Assembly: GCA_937995755.1 (NCBI GenBank) | Contig: CALKJD010000002.1 | Coordinates: forward strand, 60,064 to 124,063 | DNA length: 64,000 bases | Direction of reading: 5' to 3' | Origin: an uncultured Saprospiraceae bacterium | GTDB taxonomy: Bacteria > Bacteroidota > Bacteroidia > Chitinophagales > Saprospiraceae | Shown here: piece by piece, positions 62,127 through 64,000 of the stretch | Position numbering within the stretch: position 1 is the first letter of the stretch | Layout: each line of letters begins with the position of its first letter | Notes under the pieces: generated by a model | The model's database searches: none | What the model was told of the DNA's origin: nothing | Seen by the model: the letters and a program-made list of their open reading frames with translations, nothing else | Translations under genes and position numbers: made by a program

Positions 62127-63596
62127 TTATTGAAGCTGTTTTCTTCGATCAATGACATCATAGGCAACGAGTACTGAGAGACTGAAGAAGAAGATAGGGC
62201 CTACCTTATCTGCTTCTAGCATATCATTGATAAGTAATATGGCGCAGCTTACCACTATACAAATCAGCGCAGCCATGACTATGATTTTAGACTTTTCATC
62301 TTTCATACGATGATATAAGGATTCACCACGGACTAGGGCGGCGATCAGAAGTGATAAGAATATTAGCAAGCCAAACACACCTTGCTCAACGGCGATCATT
62401 AAGTAGTAATTATGAATACCTGATTTTTCAGGATTATTACTCACATATGTCTTGAATTCGTTGAGGGTATAGTCTTGATACGTATTATAAAAGTTAGCTG
62501 GACCAAATCCTAGCCAAGGTTTATCTGCGAGCATACGTCCACCGGCTACCCATCGATGTACTCGCTCCATAGTGGAGATATCCTCTAGTTTATAAGTAGC
62601 AGCTAATAGGTTATCATAGTTAAAATGCGACACGGTAGATTGGTAGTCTGGAGCATATTCGAGATACTTCTTATCGTTGACCAAGTAACCAACTCCTAAG
62701 AAAAGTCCAATTACTCCGATTGCTACTGCGGGTTTGGTGAGTTTCCATTTGACCATCCAATAGGCCGCTATAGCAATAATAATAGAAGCTTGAGCTGCTC
62801 TAGTATATGAAAAGTAGATGCCTACTACAAGAATTATTATACATAAAGACAGAAATAGTTTACGGGTTTTATTTTTTATATCTAGTTGGCGCAATGCATA
62901 TACAAATGGTAAGAACATTACCAATATGGCAGCATAGCTGACATGATTCCTAAATATGGGATAGACTACTGTATTCGACGTTCTAAACGAAAAATTGTAA
63001 CCCGCATGTCTTACTAGAACCCAAAGGACGGCAGCCATAAGTGGAAAGAGCAGAAGGTATATCGCTTTCTTGCTTTCTAGATGTGAACGTATCAGTTTGA
63101 ATGGCATAAAGAAAAAGGGTACCACATACCATATTTTAGCCAATAAGTATTTAAATGAAACTACTGTATGTTGAGCGCCTATCGCGGTAATACCAATCCA
63201 AGAGATATGAAGAATTAGTAGTATGGTGATGGGGTTATATAAGTAGCTATAATCTATCTCTTTTATTTTACTAATAAATAGTAACAAACCGATGCCGGTA
63301 ATGGCTAACATAATGGGCTCTGAAGGTAGGTCTGTACCTAGACCATTGGGTAGGTATATTTCTATTGAAAAAGGAATAGTGAGTAAGAAAAGTACGTAGA
63401 GAATACGATAATCCCAAAGGATAAAACCAACTCCTATAAAAAGAAAAGGAATCAAGAAAAACAGTACTTGTTCAAATAGAATTCCGGCACAAAAGAATAT
63501 AGAGGAGATACCTATAGCGTAGGCAAATACCTGTTTGGCATTGAGACTATATATAGACTGTCGTAGACTATTCACTACTCCTTGATTTCTGACCAA
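62127..63596 (-). CDS. O-antigen ligase/polymerase-like membrane protein (Wzy_C family)
   Basis: A 489-residue membrane protein with about eleven segments. HRWVAGGRMLADKPWLGFGP (about 338-357) is the Wzy_C-type loop. WaaL and Wzy enzymes join lipid-linked polysaccharide units; which kind this is cannot be told. Its start overlaps the 3' end of the Wzz-like gene by 22 bases, so the two act in one polysaccharide pathway that continues beyond the window. Confidence 0.88.
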   Translation of the reverse strand: MVRNQGVVNSLRQSIYSLNAKQVFAYAIGISSIFFCAGILFEQVLFFLIPFLFIGVGFILWDYRILYVLFLLTIPFSIEIYLPNGLGTDLPSEPIMLAITGIGLLLFISKIKEIDYSYLYNPITILLILHISWIGITAIGAQHTVVSFKYLLAKIWYVVPFFFMPFKLIRSHLESKKAIYLLLFPLMAAVLWVLVRHAGYNFSFRTSNTVVYPIFRNHVSYAAILVMFLPFVYALRQLDIKNKTRKLFLSLCIIILVVGIYFSYTRAAQASIIIAIAAYWMVKWKLTKPAVAIGVIGLFLGVGYLVNDKKYLEYAPDYQSTVSHFNYDNLLAATYKLEDISTMERVHRWVAGGRMLADKPWLGFGPANFYNTYQDYTLNEFKTYVSNNPEKSGIHNYYLMIAVEQGVFGLLIFLSLLIAALVRGESLYHRMKDEKSKIIVMAALICIVVSCAILLINDMLEADKVGPIFFFSLSVLVAYDVIDRRKQLQ

Positions 63597-64000
63597 TTAA
63601 TCTTTCTGTAATTCTCAATTAAGAAAACCATGAGAATACTTAATAGCAATGCAGACAATCCTATCATGGCTAAAAGTATTGTGCGCCTAGGCCTAGATTT
63701 ATCTATAGGTGTCTCTGCCGCCTCTACTAAGAGCAATGCACTATAAGGTGCTTTGTAACTGGCCTCTAGTTGACTTTTTCGTTCTTTATCTAGAGATATT
63801 TGATCATTTAATCTTGAAAGTTCTTGAGTAAGTTTTTCTACCACGGATACTCCACTATTAAATAGTTTGGCCTTCTTTTCAAGACTCGCAAGCCTTTTTT
63901 CGTTGCTAGTGTACTTTATTCTCTTTATTCTTACTGAGTCAGAAGCACCACGGACTCTACTATTTCTATACATATCTATCTCACTCTGAAGGGCTTCCAT
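63575..64000 (-). CDS. Wzz/GNVR-type polysaccharide chain-length protein, 3' part only
   Basis: The window end cuts this gene, so only the last 141 residues are seen. It has a long coiled coil (about 1-80 of the visible part, LARLEKKAK-like heptads) and one membrane segment near the C-terminus (RTILLAMIGLSALLLSILM) with a short basic tail. This is the usual C-terminal half of a polysaccharide copolymerase. A tyrosine-kinase domain may or may not exist in the missing part. The first residue visible is not a real start. Confidence 0.8.
   Translation of the reverse strand: MEALQSEIDMYRNSRVRGASDSVRIKRIKYTSNEKRLASLEKKAKLFNSGVSVVEKLTQELSRLNDQISLDKERKSQLEASYKAPYSALLLVEAAETPIDKSRPRRTILLAMIGLSALLLSILMVFLIENYRKINWSEIKE

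Noticed and set aside
1..64000. tRNA, rRNA, CRISPR, IS, prophage and tandem repeats
   Set aside because: I looked for T-loop GTTCGA patterns, repeated spacers, transposase motifs and phage genes and found none convincing; a tRNAscan and repeat search would be decisive.

Overview
The window is a stretch of ordinary, gene-dense bacterial chromosome from a member of the Bacteroidota. The evidence is a mutY-ssb-gldE-gldD gliding block, a PorQ-type secretion component, a TonB-dependent receptor paired with a DUF4249 lipoprotein, a mevalonate-pathway gene, AT-rich DNA, A-rich rather than Shine-Dalgarno leaders, and many copies of the TAnnTTTG -7 promoter element. The mix fits Saprospiria or Flavobacteriia-like lineages; genus cannot be decided from sequence alone. 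No rRNA, tRNA, CRISPR array, insertion sequence or prophage was seen. Several genes start with TTG or GTG.

Layout. 0.1-6.7 kb: secreted M28 peptidase, a PAP2-like membrane protein, two tandem secreted DUF3299-like proteins with a CFFC motif, dinB, and a LolD/FtsX-type ABC pair whose permease has a histidine-rich loop (a possible metal-handling group). 6.7-10.4 kb: a structured intergenic region that may encode an RNA, a glucosaminidase, a HEAT-repeat/cyclophilin fusion lipoprotein and an unknown lipoprotein. 10.5-17.8 kb: seven minus-strand genes running from a GAF-SpoIIE phosphatase through SHOCT, CBS-ACT, Omp85-like and ABC exporter genes to HAD and CAT-like genes. 18-31 kb: mvaD, a DUF4345 protein, tex, a DegS-like HtrA, then a minus-strand mutL-rhomboid-rhomboid-(phosphodiesterase) block, metG and comF. 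31-36.4 kb: feoAB, then a small glycan group (GtrA, membrane protein, ArnT-like transferase) and an AhpD-like protein. 36.4-43.8 kb: hemW, a second Omp85-like protein, a NatAB-type ABC exporter, a 540-base gene-free region with a candidate small RNA, osmC and phoH. 43.9-50.3 kb: SAM hydrolase, monooxygenase, DUF6702, mutY, ssb, gldE, gldD, lpxK. 50.3-55.1 kb: NDH-2-like oxidoreductase, DUF1801, a bacterial PH-domain pair, and an unknown protein. 55.2-64 kb: a MORN-type lipoprotein, porQ, a glycosyltransferase, DUF4249 plus TonB receptor, an O-antigen-ligase-like protein and the 3' end of a Wzz-like gene.

How it fits together. Much of the window concerns the cell envelope: outer-membrane assembly or transport (two Omp85-like proteins, TonB receptor), gliding and type IX secretion (gldD, gldE, porQ), lipid A (lpxK), surface polysaccharide (ArnT-like, GtrA, Wzy/WaaL-like, Wzz-like) and envelope proteolysis (HtrA, two rhomboids). 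The rest is DNA maintenance (dinB, mutL, mutY, ssb) and housekeeping. No complete unknown defence or mobile system was recognised. The most interesting signals are the candidate structured RNAs near 6.8 kb and 42.2 kb, the putative metal-related ABC/DUF3299 group, and the HEAT-cyclophilin fusion.
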